Positions 1 through 8,912 of a stretch of DNA of 64,000 bases are shown piece by piece. Origin of the DNA: Polynucleobacter sp. UK-FUSCHL-C3 (lineage in GTDB: Bacteria; Pseudomonadota; Gammaproteobacteria; Burkholderiales; Burkholderiaceae). Within the stretch, counting starts at the first letter, position 1; each line of letters starts with the position of its first letter. Location: positions 124,001-188,000 of the forward strand of contig NZ_CP099959.1 in NCBI RefSeq assembly GCF_040409815.1, in the 5' to 3' direction. The notes beneath the pieces are model-generated. The model was not told the origin of the DNA and made no database searches. It worked only from the letters and a program-made list of their open reading frames with translations. The position numbers were made by a program, and so were the translations under genes.

Positions 1-380
1 CAGCAATTGAAGCTGAGATTGCAGATTTGGATGATGCTGATAAAAATGCCTTCTTAGCAGACTTGGGAATGAGCGAGCCCGGATTAAATCGCGTCATTAG
101 AGCGGGTTACAGTTTATTGGGTCTGCAAACTTACTTTACTGCGGGCGTTAAAGAGGTTAGGGCTTGGACTATTCATATTGGCGATACGGCGCCCCAAGCA
201 GCCGGTGTGATCCATACGGACTTTGAGCGCGGCTTCATACGTGCACAGACCATTGCTTACGAAGATTTCGTTCAGCTCAAAGGTGAGCACGGCGCTAAAG
301 AAGCTGGCAAGATGCGTGCCGAGGGCAAAGAGTACATCGTCAAAGATGGCGACGTACTGAACTTCTTATTTAACGTCTGA
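1..380 (+). CDS. ychF: YchF/OLA1-family ATPase, C-terminal part
   Basis: This is the 3' end of a gene that begins before the window; the open frame runs from base 3 and stops at 378-380. The visible ~125 residues match the C-terminal TGS-like region of YchF, an Obg-related P-loop ATPase that binds ribosomes and is tied to oxidative-stress responses. Family-typical strings are [27 protein letters not shown] and the terminal [11 protein letters not shown]. The GTPase-like domain with its nucleotide-binding motifs lies outside the window, so ATP binding cannot be confirmed here. The gene ends four bases from the end of the oppositely oriented trpC. Confidence 0.93.
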   Translation, partial: AIEAEIADLDDADKNAFLADLGMSEPGLNRVIRAGYSLLGLQTYFTAGVKEVRAWTIHIGDTAPQAAGVIHTDFERGFIRAQTIAYEDFVQLKGEHGAKEAGKMRAEGKEYIVKDGDVLNFLFNV

Positions 381-384
381 GTTA

Positions 385-1188
385 TTACTGAAATAAATCA
401 GCAAGTGCTTTACCTGGATTGGCAGCACGCATAAAAGCTTCACCAATTAAGAAGGCATTAACACCAGCATCACGCATCGTTTTTACGTCGGCAGAATGAA
501 GAATTCCGGACTCAGTGATCACCAGCTTTTCTTTGGGGATTGAAGATAGTAAATCAAGGGTGGTTTGCAAGCTAACTTCAAAGGTTTTGAGATTCCGATT
601 ATTGATACCTAAAAGAGCGGTTTTTAAATCTAGGGCCGCTTCAAGTTCAAGACCATCGTGTACCTCAACCAAGACATCGAGTTGGTTCTCAATTGCACAG
701 AGTTCAAGCTCTTTCATTTGGCTGGGCTCAAGCGCGGCAACAATCAGCAAAATGGCATCGGCACCCATTGCTCTGGCCTCATAGACCTGATAGGGATCAA
801 TGATGAAATCCTTGCGAATCACTGGTAGAGAACAAGCAGCTCTAGCTTCTTTGAGAAACTCGGGTGAGCCCATAAAATAATCTTTATCTGTTAAGACTGA
901 TAAGCAGGTAGCGCCATGCTCTGCATAGCTTTGTGCAATCTCTTTTGGATGAAATGGCTCGCGCAGGATTCCTTTACTAGGGCTTGCCTTTTTAATTTCC
1001 GCAATGATGCCAGGCTTACCGCTTGCTACCGAATTAATGAGAGACCTAGAAAAGCCCCGTGGCTTTAGATTCTCATTCAGATTGTTCTGAATCGCTTGTT
1101 GGAGCAATGCGTCACTAGATATTAAGCGCATTGCAGCACTAATTTCCTGTTTCTTGATATCTAGGATCCGAGAAAGAATATCGCTCAT
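385..1188 (-). CDS. trpC: Indole-3-glycerol phosphate synthase
   Basis: TrpC closes the ring of 1-(2-carboxyphenylamino)-1-deoxyribulose 5-phosphate to indole-3-glycerol phosphate, a cytoplasmic step of tryptophan synthesis. The 267 residues form a stand-alone TIM barrel, with no fused TrpF. Visible motifs are [12 protein letters not shown] (about 62-73, with the catalytic lysine), VIRKDFI (123-129), LVEVH (173-177), INNRNL (195-200) and ITESGI (224-229). It is the last gene of a leftward trpE-trpG-trpD-trpC block and starts seven bases after the trpD stop, so it is probably co-transcribed. I see no clear terminator in the four bases before ychF. Confidence 0.97.
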   Translation of the reverse strand: MSDILSRILDIKKQEISAAMRLISSDALLQQAIQNNLNENLKPRGFSRSLINSVASGKPGIIAEIKKASPSKGILREPFHPKEIAQSYAEHGATCLSVLTDKDYFMGSPEFLKEARAACSLPVIRKDFIIDPYQVYEARAMGADAILLIVAALEPSQMKELELCAIENQLDVLVEVHDGLELEAALDLKTALLGINNRNLKTFEVSLQTTLDLLSSIPKEKLVITESGILHSADVKTMRDAGVNAFLIGEAFMRAANPGKALADLFQ

Positions 1189-1195
1189 GAAATGA

Positions 1196-2227
1196 TTATC
1201 CTACCAAGGATTGCGAGAGAGTAACGAGCTCGTCTAACTTTTGCTTCGCCTTACCGGAAGCAATGGCATCTTTAGCCATCTCAACACCCACTTGAATACT
1301 GGGCGCAACATTTGCAGCATAAAGTGTTGAGCCTGCATTTATAGAAACAATATCAGAAGCAGGGCCTGATTGTTTATTAAGAACTTGCAAGATGATCACT
1401 TTGGACTCATTAGCATCCTTCACCTTGAGGGATTCAAGAGAGGCGGTTGCCATTCCAAAATCACTAGGGGAGATCTCATATTCTTTAATCTGACCATTTA
1501 GAAGCTCAGCAATGACAGTTGGCCCCGACAGCGTAATTTCATCAAGACCATCTTTGCCATGCACTACTAAGGCATGCTCGGCCCCCAAGAGTTGTAATAC
1601 TTTTGCTTGAATACCAACAAGCTCTGAGTTAAATACGCCCATCAAAATATTAGGTGCCTTGGCTGGATTAGTAAGTGGACCTAGGATGTTAAAGATGGTT
1701 CGTACGCCCAGATCTTTGCGGATCGGGACAACGTTTTTCATGGCCGGGTGGTGGTTAGGGGCAAACATAAAACCTAGCCCAATTTGCTCAATACACCGAC
1801 CAACAGCCTCGGCTGATAGATTTAGTTTCACACCAAGAGCTTCTAAGACATCAGCACTACCAGATTTACTGCTTACCCCACGATTACCATGCTTCGCAAT
1901 TTTTGCTCCGGCGGCACATGCAACAAACATCGATGCGGTTGAGATATTGAAGGTATGTGCGCCATCGCCACCCGTGCCAACTACATCCACTAAGTGGGTC
2001 TTATCGCCAACACTTACTGGTGTAGCAAAGTCACGCATGACTTGTGCTGCGGCAGCAATTTCAGCAGGGGATTCTTTTTTACTGCGCAGGGCAACCAAGA
2101 TAGCAGCAACCATTGGCCCAGGAAGCTCACCACCCATGATTCCCCGCATGATATTAATCATGTCTTCTCTGGGTAGTTCTTTGCCTTCAATTAAATGTTG
2201 TAAGGCTGCTGATGCGGTCATTGCCAT
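1196..2227 (-). CDS. trpD: Anthranilate phosphoribosyltransferase
   Basis: TrpD transfers the phosphoribosyl group of PRPP to anthranilate, the second committed step to tryptophan. The 343-residue length is normal for the stand-alone enzyme. The glycine-rich PRPP/magnesium loop GTGGDG (84-89), the following FNIST segment and KHGNR (112-116) are all present, as is the downstream [13 protein letters not shown] string. It lies between trpG and trpC with short gaps (10 and 7 bases), which supports one mRNA. The 197-codon open frame on the opposite strand at 1659-2252 is a coding shadow. Confidence 0.97.
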   Translation of the reverse strand: MAMTASAALQHLIEGKELPREDMINIMRGIMGGELPGPMVAAILVALRSKKESPAEIAAAAQVMRDFATPVSVGDKTHLVDVVGTGGDGAHTFNISTASMFVACAAGAKIAKHGNRGVSSKSGSADVLEALGVKLNLSAEAVGRCIEQIGLGFMFAPNHHPAMKNVVPIRKDLGVRTIFNILGPLTNPAKAPNILMGVFNSELVGIQAKVLQLLGAEHALVVHGKDGLDEITLSGPTVIAELLNGQIKEYEISPSDFGMATASLESLKVKDANESKVIILQVLNKQSGPASDIVSINAGSTLYAANVAPSIQVGVEMAKDAIASGKAKQKLDELVTLSQSLVG

Positions 2228-2237
2228 AGAGATAGAG

Positions 2238-2804
2238 TTACTTCATGTGTAAAAAGTTTTTGAGCAAGGCGTGCCCTTGTTCAGACAAAATAGACTCAGG
2301 ATGAAATTGCACCCCTTCAACAATGAATTCTTTATGTCTTACGCCCATGATTTCACCATCATCCGTTTCTGCCGTAATCGCTAAGCAAGTTGGTAGAGAT
2401 GCTTTTTGAATTGCGAGCGAGTGATAACGGGTAACCCTAAAGCGCTCAGGCAAGTCCTTAAAAACACCTTCGCCCGTATGATGAATCACATCGGTTTTGC
2501 CATGCATTACTTTCTTCGCTCGAATAACTTTCCCACCAAATGCCTCTCCAATCGCTTGATGCCCTAGACATACACCCAGGATCGGAATCTTCCCAGCATA
2601 TTGTTGGATCGTGGCTACAGAGATACCTGCTTCGGTAGGGCTACATGGCCCCGGAGAAATACAAATACGGTCTGGCTTAATGGTAGCGATATCACTCACA
2701 CCAATCTCATCGTTACGAACAACTTTCACCTCTTCGCCGAGTTCAGCAAAGTACTGAACTAGGTTAAAGGTAAACGAATCGTAGTTATCAATCATTAAAA
2801 GCAT
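2238..2804 (-). CDS. trpG: Anthranilate synthase glutamine amidotransferase subunit
   Basis: TrpG is the class I glutaminase that feeds ammonia to TrpE for anthranilate synthesis. At 188 residues it is a single-domain protein, not fused to TrpD as in enterics. The catalytic triad is visible: Cys79 in GVCLGHQ, and His168 and Glu170 in QFHPES. The oxyanion-side string SPGPCSP lies near 50-56. The start is two bases after the trpE stop, so translational coupling with trpE is likely. In many bacteria such a subunit also serves 4-amino-4-deoxychorismate synthase (PabA role). Whether it does so here depends on genes outside the window. Confidence 0.97.
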   Translation of the reverse strand: MLLMIDNYDSFTFNLVQYFAELGEEVKVVRNDEIGVSDIATIKPDRICISPGPCSPTEAGISVATIQQYAGKIPILGVCLGHQAIGEAFGGKVIRAKKVMHGKTDVIHHTGEGVFKDLPERFRVTRYHSLAIQKASLPTCLAITAETDDGEIMGVRHKEFIVEGVQFHPESILSEQGHALLKNFLHMK

Positions 2805-2806
2805 GG

Positions 2807-4318
2807 TTATGAGCCCCTTGAGGCTTCTGCCAAATCAGCTGCCGCTAAAACTGCGCGTGCCTTCGCTTCCGTTTCTTTCCACTCCGATGTGGGGTCGGAG
2901 TCTGCCACTACACCAGCACCTGCTTGCGAGTGCAACATCCCGTCTTTGATGACCCCAGTACGAATCACAATAGCGACATCCATATCACCTGAGAATGAGA
3001 GGTATCCAGCAGCGCCACCGTAAATACCACGTTTGGTGATTTCCATTTCATCAATGATTTCCATTGCCCGTATTTTCGGGGCGCCCGATAGGGTTCCAGC
3101 CGGGAAGGTGGCGCGTAAGACATCCATATTGCTCATATTGTCCTTGAGTTCACCCTCAACAGAGCTGACAATGTGTTGTACATGGGAATATTTCTCAATC
3201 ACCATCGAGTCAGTCACCTTGACCGTACCGGTTTTGGCAATACGGCCTACATCATTTCGGGCCAAGTCAATTAGCATGACATGCTCGGCAATTTCTTTCG
3301 GATCCGCTAAGAGCTCTTTCGCTAATTGTGCATCTTCTTCTGGTGTGGCACCCCGACGACGGGTTCCAGCTAGTGGCCGAATGGTCACAATCTTTCGATC
3401 TTCACGCTTTTCTTGACGCACCAAGATTTCTGGTGACGAGCCCACAATTTGTAGATTCCCAAAGTCATAGAAATACATGTACGGCGATGGATTTAATGAG
3501 CGTAGGGCACGGTAAAGTTGCAGAGGCGATTGGGAGTAGGGACGGCTGATACGTTGACCAATCACTACCTGCATACAATCACCAGCCAAAATATATTCTT
3601 TGGTCTTGCGTACTGCATTCTCAAAGTTAGCCGCCTTGAACTTTCGAATTAATTCAATATCGACCTCTTTGTTTTGGTTTGCAGGTAATTCTTTTTCAGT
3701 GGGGACAATGTTATTTAGTTGCGCTTGCAATTCAGCCAAGCGAGCTGTACCAGCTTTATGGGCATTTTCATCTTTTGGGTCAACATAAATAATGAAATAA
3801 ATCTTTCCTTCGACATTATCGAGTACCGCCAATTCTTCAGTCAGCATTAATTGAATATCAGGAACACCGATTTCATCGGGAAGAGAATGCTTGGCAAGTC
3901 GTTTCTCAATATAGCGAACGGTATCGTAGCCAAAGTAACCCGCAAGCCCACCACAAAAACGGGGTAAGTTTGCTTGGAGCGCAACCTTAAAACGCTTGAA
4001 ATAGCTATCAATAAAATCAAGCGGATTATCTTGATTGGTTTCTACTACTTTTTCATTGAGCACCACTTCATTGATTGGAAATTCGGGAGTACCCACACTC
4101 CTTAATAGAGTGCGAGCTGGTAAGCCAATGATCGAGTAACGACCAAAGCGTTCACCACCGTAGACGGATTCTAATAAATAGGTATTTTTTTGCCCGGATT
4201 TTTGTGTGAGCTTTAGGTAAAGCGATAAGGGTGTTTCATCCGCAACCAAAGACTCTGCCAACAAGGCAACTCGGTTGAAGCCTTGTTTGGCAAATTGGTT
4301 TAATTCGGGAGCATTCAT
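2807..4318 (-). CDS. trpE: Anthranilate synthase component I
   Basis: TrpE converts chorismate plus ammonia to anthranilate and is normally feedback-inhibited by tryptophan. The 503-residue protein has the N-terminal regulatory half, including an [18 protein letters not shown] segment where the tryptophan-binding LLES motif sits. The C-terminal chorismate-binding domain carries [43 protein letters not shown] and [19 protein letters not shown]. It starts 26 bases after the rpe stop. I looked for a tryptophan-rich leader peptide and attenuator in that gap and found none, so trp expression here probably relies on the rpe upstream region, internal promoters or feedback on the enzyme. Confidence 0.97.
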   Translation of the reverse strand: MNAPELNQFAKQGFNRVALLAESLVADETPLSLYLKLTQKSGQKNTYLLESVYGGERFGRYSIIGLPARTLLRSVGTPEFPINEVVLNEKVVETNQDNPLDFIDSYFKRFKVALQANLPRFCGGLAGYFGYDTVRYIEKRLAKHSLPDEIGVPDIQLMLTEELAVLDNVEGKIYFIIYVDPKDENAHKAGTARLAELQAQLNNIVPTEKELPANQNKEVDIELIRKFKAANFENAVRKTKEYILAGDCMQVVIGQRISRPYSQSPLQLYRALRSLNPSPYMYFYDFGNLQIVGSSPEILVRQEKREDRKIVTIRPLAGTRRRGATPEEDAQLAKELLADPKEIAEHVMLIDLARNDVGRIAKTGTVKVTDSMVIEKYSHVQHIVSSVEGELKDNMSNMDVLRATFPAGTLSGAPKIRAMEIIDEMEITKRGIYGGAAGYLSFSGDMDVAIVIRTGVIKDGMLHSQAGAGVVADSDPTSEWKETEAKARAVLAAADLAEASRGS

Positions 4319-4344
4319 TGCAGAATTTCTATTTCTTCTAATTG

Positions 4345-5040
4345 CTATTTGGCGATTTCTTGGCGCATTGCCTCAATGACATCGCGATAATTTAGTTTGC
4401 CAAAGATGGCCGAGCCCGCAACAAATGTATCTGCCCCCGCTTTGGCAATCGCTGCAATGTTATCAACTTTGATACCGCCATCCACTTCAAGACGAATGCT
4501 TCTGCCACTCGTCTCGCGATATTGATCAAGTACTTTGCGGACCTGACTAATTTTCTGCAAGGTAGCGGGTATAAACGATTGACCACCAAAGCCTGGATTA
4601 ACAGACATTAGTAGAACCAAATCAATTTGATCAAGTGTGTGGTCTAGCTGCTGAATTGGAGTGGCAGGATTAAGAACTAAGCCCGCTTGACAGCCATTAT
4701 CTTTAATTAAACCCAATGTACGATGCACATGAGTACTAGCCTCCGGATGAAAGCTGATTAAATTAGCGCCCGCTTTAGCAAAATCAGGCACGATCCGATC
4801 TACAGGTTCAACCATGAGATGTACGTCGATCATTGCAGGCTTACCATTTTTAAGTGCATGAGGACGAATCGCTTCGCAAACCAAGGGCCCCACAGTTAAA
4901 TTAGGGACGTAGTGGTTATCCATCACATCAAAATGGATCCAGTCTGCGCCTGCATCCAAGACAGCTCTTACTTCATCACCTAGCTTGGCAAAGTCTGCAG
5001 ACAGGATAGAGGGTGCAATAACTGGGCTTATTTGACTCAT
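4345..5040 (-). CDS. rpe: Ribulose-phosphate 3-epimerase
   Basis: Rpe interconverts ribulose 5-phosphate and xylulose 5-phosphate in the non-oxidative pentose phosphate pathway. It is a 231-residue TIM barrel with metal and catalytic residues in [14 protein letters not shown] (His36, Asp38), VHLMVEP (His74) and LEVDGGI near 185. It heads the leftward rpe-trpEGDC run and diverges from apaG. In many Burkholderiales a phosphoglycolate phosphatase gene (gph) lies between rpe and trpE; here the two are only 26 bases apart, so gph is absent from this spot. That comparison is from general knowledge and was not tested. Confidence 0.96.
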   Translation of the reverse strand: MSQISPVIAPSILSADFAKLGDEVRAVLDAGADWIHFDVMDNHYVPNLTVGPLVCEAIRPHALKNGKPAMIDVHLMVEPVDRIVPDFAKAGANLISFHPEASTHVHRTLGLIKDNGCQAGLVLNPATPIQQLDHTLDQIDLVLLMSVNPGFGGQSFIPATLQKISQVRKVLDQYRETSGRSIRLEVDGGIKVDNIAAIAKAGADTFVAGSAIFGKLNYRDVIEAMRQEIAK

Positions 5041-5076
5041 ATGGGGGCTAATTTAGGGCTTTTTGGCTTGTCATAC

Positions 5077-5087
5077 CTAGATTCTAG
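5077..5087. promoter_or_regulatory. Short palindrome in the rpe/apaG divergent region
   Basis: CTAGATTCTAG is an 11-base palindrome with a single central base, between the divergent starts of rpe (5040) and apaG (5116). Its position suits an operator or a promoter overlap, but no regulator family is recognisable and a palindrome this short can occur by chance. Confidence 0.25.
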
Positions 5088-5115
5088 CTTGCGAACAGGT
5101 AATGGATAGAGCAGA

Positions 5116-5499
5116 ATGCTGTTCATGAATCCACCAGAAATTACCGTAACAGTTCGGCCACAATACCTACCTGAGCAATCTGATCCTGAAAATCAGCAAT
5201 TTGCCTTTGCATACACCGTAACCATTCGAAACACAGGTGCTTCGGGGATGCAGTTGATCGCACGGCATTGGTTCATCACCGATGGCGATGGGGAGGTCCA
5301 AGAGGTGAAAGGTTTGGGCGTGGTGGGGCAACAGCCTTTATTGCGTTCTGGGGAGCATTTTGAATACACTAGTTGGGCAACTCTGCCCACCCCAGCCGGT
5401 ACCATGCGTGGTGAGTATTTCTGTGTAACTGAGGACGCTCAATTTTTCCAAGCAGATATTCCAGAATTTGCCTTGGTAATGCCAAGAATCTTGCATTAA
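5116..5499 (+). CDS. apaG: ApaG-family protein
   Basis: The 127-residue protein is a single ApaG (DUF525) immunoglobulin-like beta domain. ApaG proteins have been linked to Co2+/Mg2+ homeostasis and Ap4A metabolism, but the biochemical role is unsettled. Typical strings are FAYTVTIRNTG, LIARHWFITDGDG, VKGLGVVGQQPLL, FEYTSWATLPTPAGTMRGEYFC and the F.LVMPRILH end. The start at 5116 is followed by another in-frame ATG at 5125 (MNPPEITV), and neither has a strong ribosome binding site, so the true start could be nine bases later. In other Burkholderiales apaG is often next to mltA; here a transporter operon separates them. Confidence 0.93.
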   Translation: MLFMNPPEITVTVRPQYLPEQSDPENQQFAFAYTVTIRNTGASGMQLIARHWFITDGDGEVQEVKGLGVVGQQPLLRSGEHFEYTSWATLPTPAGTMRGEYFCVTEDAQFFQADIPEFALVMPRILH

Positions 5500-5513
5500 A
5501 GCCTTTTTAGTAG

Positions 5514-5561
5514 GGGCAATTGCCCTAAGGATTAACCCTAATTATTAGAATTTTAGGGTTA
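5514..5561. promoter_or_regulatory. Two inverted repeats upstream of the glt-type operon
   Basis: The 129-base gap between apaG and the binding-protein gene holds a perfect 12-base palindrome, GGGCAATTGCCC (5514-5525), and eight bases later a hairpin with 9-base arms, TAACCCTAA (5533-5541) and TTAGGGTTA (5553-5561), around an 11-base loop. Neither is followed by a T-run, so they are not a standard terminator for apaG. They could be operators or a 5' leader structure for the transporter, or the palindrome could help end apaG transcription. The role is inferred from position only. Confidence 0.45.
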
Positions 5562-5628
5562 TTACAGGAGCATTTTCTGCTAAAAATATACCTCGCTGTT
5601 TTTATTAATTTGTTGTTAAAGGATTTTT

Positions 5629-6540
5629 ATGAAAAAAACTTTATTAATGCCGTTGGCTATATCAATCATCGGCTTGTTTTCTACCCCTGCGGCATTTGCG
5701 CAACAGAGCACTCTAGACAAGATGAGGTCTAGCGGAGCGGTAACTATGGGTGTGCGCGAATCCTCTGGTGCACTTTCTTACACATTAGGTGACGGTAAGT
5801 ACGCAGGTTTTCATGTTGAGATTTGCAACAATGTATTGCGTGATATTCAAAAGCAATTGAACCTGAAAACATTGGATATTAAATATAGTCCAGTGACTTC
5901 ACAAAATCGTATCCCATTATTGCAAAACGGGACTGTTGATATTGAGTGTGGCTCAACCACTAATAATGCAACTCGTCAAAAAGATGTGGCATTCGCAGTA
6001 ACAACCTACGTTGAAGAAATTCGGATTGCAGTAAAAGCAAATTCGGGCATTACTTCCTTAAATCAATTAAATGGTAAGAAAGTCGCCACTACCACTGGAA
6101 CAACCTCGGTACAGCTACTACGTAAACACGAGAGAGCAACAGGCGTAAATTTTGAAGAAGTATTTGGTAAAGACCATGCTGATAGTTTTCTCTTGCTTGA
6201 ATCTGGTCGTGCCGATGCGTTCGTGATGGACGGATCTATTTTGGCCGGTAATATTGCCAATGCCAAGAATCCAGCTGATTTTAGGATTGTTGGTGAGGTG
6301 ATTGCAGTAGAGCCGATTGCAATCATGATGCGTAAAGATGACCCAACCTTCAAGAAAGCCGTGGATGACAGCATCATTAAAATGATGAAAGACGGCACTC
6401 TGACAAAATTGTGGGATAAGTGGTTTATGCAGCCTATTCCTCCTAAAAATGCCAGAGTTGGTTTAGCTCTCTCAGACAGCACCAAACAAGCTTGGTCTGG
6501 TCCAAATGACAGACCTGCTGAAGATTATCAAAAGAAGTAA
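5629..6540 (+). CDS. gltI: Glutamate/aspartate-type ABC transporter substrate-binding protein
   Basis: This is a periplasmic solute-binding protein (family 3) that delivers an amino acid, probably glutamate and/or aspartate, to the permease encoded next. The 303 residues start with a signal peptide (MKKTLLMPLA then a hydrophobic core, likely cleaved after AFA near residue 24). SBP_bac_3 features follow: GVRESSGALSY, FHVEICNNV, PVTSQNRIPLLQNGTVDIECGSTTNN and KVATTTGTTS. A clear AAAGGA site precedes the ATG. The substrate is inferred from similarity to the GltI/DEBP group. It is the first gene of a four-gene operon, and the terminator-like hairpin just inside the next gene could make it the most abundant product. 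Confidence 0.9.
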   Translation: MKKTLLMPLAISIIGLFSTPAAFAQQSTLDKMRSSGAVTMGVRESSGALSYTLGDGKYAGFHVEICNNVLRDIQKQLNLKTLDIKYSPVTSQNRIPLLQNGTVDIECGSTTNNATRQKDVAFAVTTYVEEIRIAVKANSGITSLNQLNGKKVATTTGTTSVQLLRKHERATGVNFEEVFGKDHADSFLLLESGRADAFVMDGSILAGNIANAKNPADFRIVGEVIAVEPIAIMMRKDDPTFKKAVDDSIIKMMKDGTLTKLWDKWFMQPIPPKNARVGLALSDSTKQAWSGPNDRPAEDYQKK

Positions 6541-6566
6541 GTAGAAGGTTTTTAGCGAGTTTTTAT

Positions 6567-7352
6567 ATGACCTTAGATTGGAGTGTCTTTTGTAAAGACA
6601 CTTTAACTGGAGAAGCAGCCCCGCGCTGCTTCTCTTTTTTATTTGGCATGGATCCAAATGCCGATCCTACTTATTTAGATTGGTTACTTACGGCATGGGG
6701 TTGGACCCTATCCGTAGCGGGCCTAAGTCTGGTCCTTGCGTTATTGATGGGTGTGATGATTGGCACCCTCAGAACCCTGCCACCAACAACTGTTTTAAAC
6801 AAGGTCTTGGCTTTTCTTGGGACCGTTTGGGTAGAGCTATTTAGAAACATTCCTCTCTTGGTTCAGGTATTTCTTTGGTACCACGTGGTACCTGCGTTTT
6901 TCCCAGTAATGAAATCGTTCCCATCCTATTTATTGGTGAGTATCGCCTTAGGTTTATTTACATCGGCCCGTATTGCGGAGCAGGTGCGTGCAGGTATTCA
7001 ATCCTTGCCATCAGGTCAGCGTAATGCTGCCATTGCTTTGGGGATGACAACCACCCAAAGCTATCGCTATGTGATTTTGCCCATGGGCCTGCGCATCATT
7101 ATCCCCCCCCTTACATCAGAGTGTATGAATTTAGTAAAGAACTCTTCGGTTGCCTTTGCGGTTTCTGTACCTGAGCTCACCTTATTTGCAATGCAAGCAC
7201 AAGAAGAAACGTCACGTGGCATTGAAATTTATCTTGCGGTTACGGGTCTCTATGTCATCTCGGCATTCTCGGTTAACCGAATCATGGCCTGGATCGAGAA
7301 AAAATCCCGTGTGCCTGGTTTTATTGCTCCCAGTGCCTCAGGCTCTCATTAA
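6567..7352 (+). CDS. gltJ: Amino acid ABC transporter permease (GltJ type)
   Basis: This is one of two inner-membrane permease subunits of the importer. The 261 residues hold several hydrophobic helices and the EAA loop for contact with the ATPase (EQVRAGIQSLPSGQRNAAIALGMT, about 137-160). The N-terminal stretch LDWSVFCKDTLTGE resembles related permeases I recall from Comamonadaceae, so I keep the ATG at 6567 although its ribosome binding site is weak. An in-frame ATG at 6648 is the alternative. Bases 6610-6644 inside the gene form a textbook terminator (separate entry). A run of eight C residues at 7103-7110 (Ile-Pro-Pro-Leu codons) is a potential slippage site. Confidence 0.9.
   Translation: MTLDWSVFCKDTLTGEAAPRCFSFLFGMDPNADPTYLDWLLTAWGWTLSVAGLSLVLALLMGVMIGTLRTLPPTTVLNKVLAFLGTVWVELFRNIPLLVQVFLWYHVVPAFFPVMKSFPSYLLVSIALGLFTSARIAEQVRAGIQSLPSGQRNAAIALGMTTTQSYRYVILPMGLRIIIPPLTSECMNLVKNSSVAFAVSVPELTLFAMQAQEETSRGIEIYLAVTGLYVISAFSVNRIMAWIEKKSRVPGFIAPSASGSH
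6610..6644 (+). terminator. Intrinsic terminator-like hairpin inside the gltJ coding sequence
   Basis: The arms GAGAAGCAGC (6610-6619) and GCTGCTTCTC (6625-6634) pair perfectly over 10 bp around a CCCGC loop, and are followed at once by TTTTTTATTT. These bases encode residues 15-26 of the GltJ reading frame. The form is that of a rho-independent terminator. Placed just after the binding-protein gene, it would reduce permease and ATPase transcription relative to the binding protein, and translating ribosomes could disrupt it. Confidence 0.8.
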
Positions 7353-7372
7353 ATCAGGGGATACGACGACAC

Positions 7373-8038
7373 ATGGATATTGATCTAAGTTTTTACAACT
7401 GGGCGTTATTTACCAGCTACCTTCAAAAAGGTTTGATCTTTAGTATTCAGCTTACGGTGATTGCCACTTTTGGGGGAATTATTGTTGGTACCGTATTAGC
7501 GCTAATGCGTTTATCGGGTAAGCCATGGTTGGTTATGCCTGCGACGATATACGTTAATACCATGCGCTCTATTCCATTGGTAATGGTGATTTTGTGGTTC
7601 TTCCTGTTGATTCCGCTGATGATTGGTAAACCAATCGGTGTTAATTTATCAGCCATCATTACATTCATTGCATTTGAGGCAGCATTTTTCTCAGAAATTG
7701 TGCGTGCCGGTATTCAGTCAATACCGCGTGGTCAGGTTTATGCTGGACAGGCATTGGGAATGAGTTATGCCCAAAATATGCGATTGGTTGTGCTACCCCA
7801 AGCATTTCGCAACATGATCCCTGTCTTTATGACCCAAACCATTATTTTGTTCCAAGATACTTCGCTAGTCTATGCAATTGGTGCCTATGATTTATTAAAA
7901 GGTTTTGAGATTGCTGGTAAAAACTTTGGGCGTCCAATTGAAACCTATTTACTAGCCGCAGTTACCTATTTCTTGATTTGTTTCACCCTATCCAGAATCG
8001 TTCGCAGGATTCAGCAAAAAGTTGCCATCATTCGATGA
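7373..8038 (+). CDS. gltK: Amino acid ABC transporter permease (GltK type)
   Basis: This is the second permease subunit of the importer, 221 residues, the usual size for the GltK/HisM family. Hydrophobic helices surround the conserved EIVRAGIQSIPRGQVYAGQA EAA loop (about 104-123) and the LPQAFRNMIP segment. It starts 20 bases after gltJ and is followed 19 bases later by the ATPase gene. A GltJ-GltK heterodimer would form the membrane channel. Substrate specificity is not readable from this subunit. Confidence 0.92.
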   Translation: MDIDLSFYNWALFTSYLQKGLIFSIQLTVIATFGGIIVGTVLALMRLSGKPWLVMPATIYVNTMRSIPLVMVILWFFLLIPLMIGKPIGVNLSAIITFIAFEAAFFSEIVRAGIQSIPRGQVYAGQALGMSYAQNMRLVVLPQAFRNMIPVFMTQTIILFQDTSLVYAIGAYDLLKGFEIAGKNFGRPIETYLLAAVTYFLICFTLSRIVRRIQQKVAIIR

Positions 8039-8057
8039 GTTTAGAAAGTAAATAGAA

Positions 8058-8792
8058 ATGATTGAGTTACAACATATTTCAAAATGGTATGGTCAGTTTC
8101 AGGTTCTGACCGATTGCTCGACCACTATTAAAAAGGGGGAGGTTGTGGTGATCTGCGGACCATCAGGATCTGGCAAATCAACCCTGATTAAAACGATTAA
8201 TGCCCTTGAGCCATTTCAGGAGGGTGAACTTATTGTGAACGGTATTCGTTTACATGACCCTAAAACAGATTTACCGAAGTTGCGGGCAAAGGTTGGCATG
8301 GTGTTTCAGCACTTTGAGTTGTTTCCGCATCTCTCGGTCATGGAAAACTTAACCATCGCCCAAATTAAAGTACTCAATCGCTCTCTAGAAGATGCTAAAC
8401 AGCATGGCCTTAAATACCTCGAGCGCGTGGGCTTGCTAGAGCAAAAGGATAAGTTCCCAGGCCAACTGTCTGGCGGTCAGCAACAACGGGTTGCGATTGC
8501 GCGCGCTCTATGTATGGATCCAATGGTGATGTTATTTGATGAGCCGACCTCAGCCCTTGACCCTGAAATGGTTGGGGAGGTCTTGGATGTCATGGTGAAG
8601 CTTGCGCAAGAGGGCATGACCATGTGTGTGGTTACTCACGAGATGGGATTTGCCAAAAAAGTGAGTCACCGAGTTATATTCATGGATAAAGGAATCATTG
8701 TGGAGGATTGCTCACGAGATGAGTTTTTTGGTAATCCAGATGCCCGTTCCCCGCGGGCAAAAGACTTCCTTTCTAAGATTTTGGCCGACTAA
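8058..8792 (+). CDS. gltL: Amino acid ABC transporter ATP-binding protein (GltL type)
   Basis: This is the cytoplasmic ATPase of the importer. The 244-residue ABC domain is complete: Walker [10 protein letters not shown] (34-42), Q-loop [10 protein letters not shown], signature LSGGQQQR (137-144), Walker B VMLFDEP (157-163) and switch histidine in VVTHEMGFA. The [17 protein letters not shown] start is typical of the polar amino acid uptake (PAAT) family. It ends the operon, and its stop codon forms part of a small hairpin shared with an opposing short ORF. Confidence 0.95.
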   Translation: MIELQHISKWYGQFQVLTDCSTTIKKGEVVVICGPSGSGKSTLIKTINALEPFQEGELIVNGIRLHDPKTDLPKLRAKVGMVFQHFELFPHLSVMENLTIAQIKVLNRSLEDAKQHGLKYLERVGLLEQKDKFPGQLSGGQQQRVAIARALCMDPMVMLFDEPTSALDPEMVGEVLDVMVKLAQEGMTMCVVTHEMGFAKKVSHRVIFMDKGIIVEDCSRDEFFGNPDARSPRAKDFLSKILAD

Positions 8793-8805
8793 GCCTTAGT
8801 CTTTT
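8787..8805. terminator. Hairpin at the end of gltL, shared with an opposing small ORF
   Basis: GACTAA (8787-8792) and TTAGTC (8796-8801) pair around a three-base loop and are followed on the + strand by TTTTC. The left arm contains the gltL stop (Asp-stop) and the right arm, read leftward, contains the stop of the 38-codon ORF (also Asp-stop). The stem is only 6 bp, so termination may be weak. Confidence 0.45.
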
Positions 8806-8912
8806 CTGCCTTTGCCCGTCCAAAATACAATAGTCAATAGAATCACTAGGGCAAGTAGTCCCTCTAGAACAAACAAGAGCATTGGGTATTCATCAAATAA
8901 TTGAGCGAGCAT
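8796..8912 (-). CDS. Possible 38-residue single-pass membrane protein
   Basis: This short ORF exactly fills the gap between gltL and mltA on the opposite strand. It would encode a charged N-terminus ([11 protein letters not shown]), one strong transmembrane helix (about residues 11-31, ending in VFWTG) and a basic tail, GKGRKD. Its ATG overlaps the mltA ATG in a shared CATG at 8910-8913. Reading leftward, an AGGA-like site lies upstream, somewhat distant. A longer frame continues upstream to 9266, but that part only mirrors mltA and lacks protein-like composition. I recognise no family. Support comes from topology, exact fit and the shared terminator; it could still be a chance ORF. Confidence 0.45.
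   Translation of the reverse strand: MLAQLFDEYPMLLFVLEGLLALVILLTIVFWTGKGRKD

Noticed and set aside
1659..2252. A 197-codon open frame opposite trpD
   Set aside because: It is fully antisense to a well-conserved gene, has no family resemblance, and its composition mirrors trpD codons.
4319..4344. trp leader peptide and attenuator before trpE
   Set aside because: The gap to rpe is 26 bases, with no tryptophan-rich ORF or terminator hairpin.
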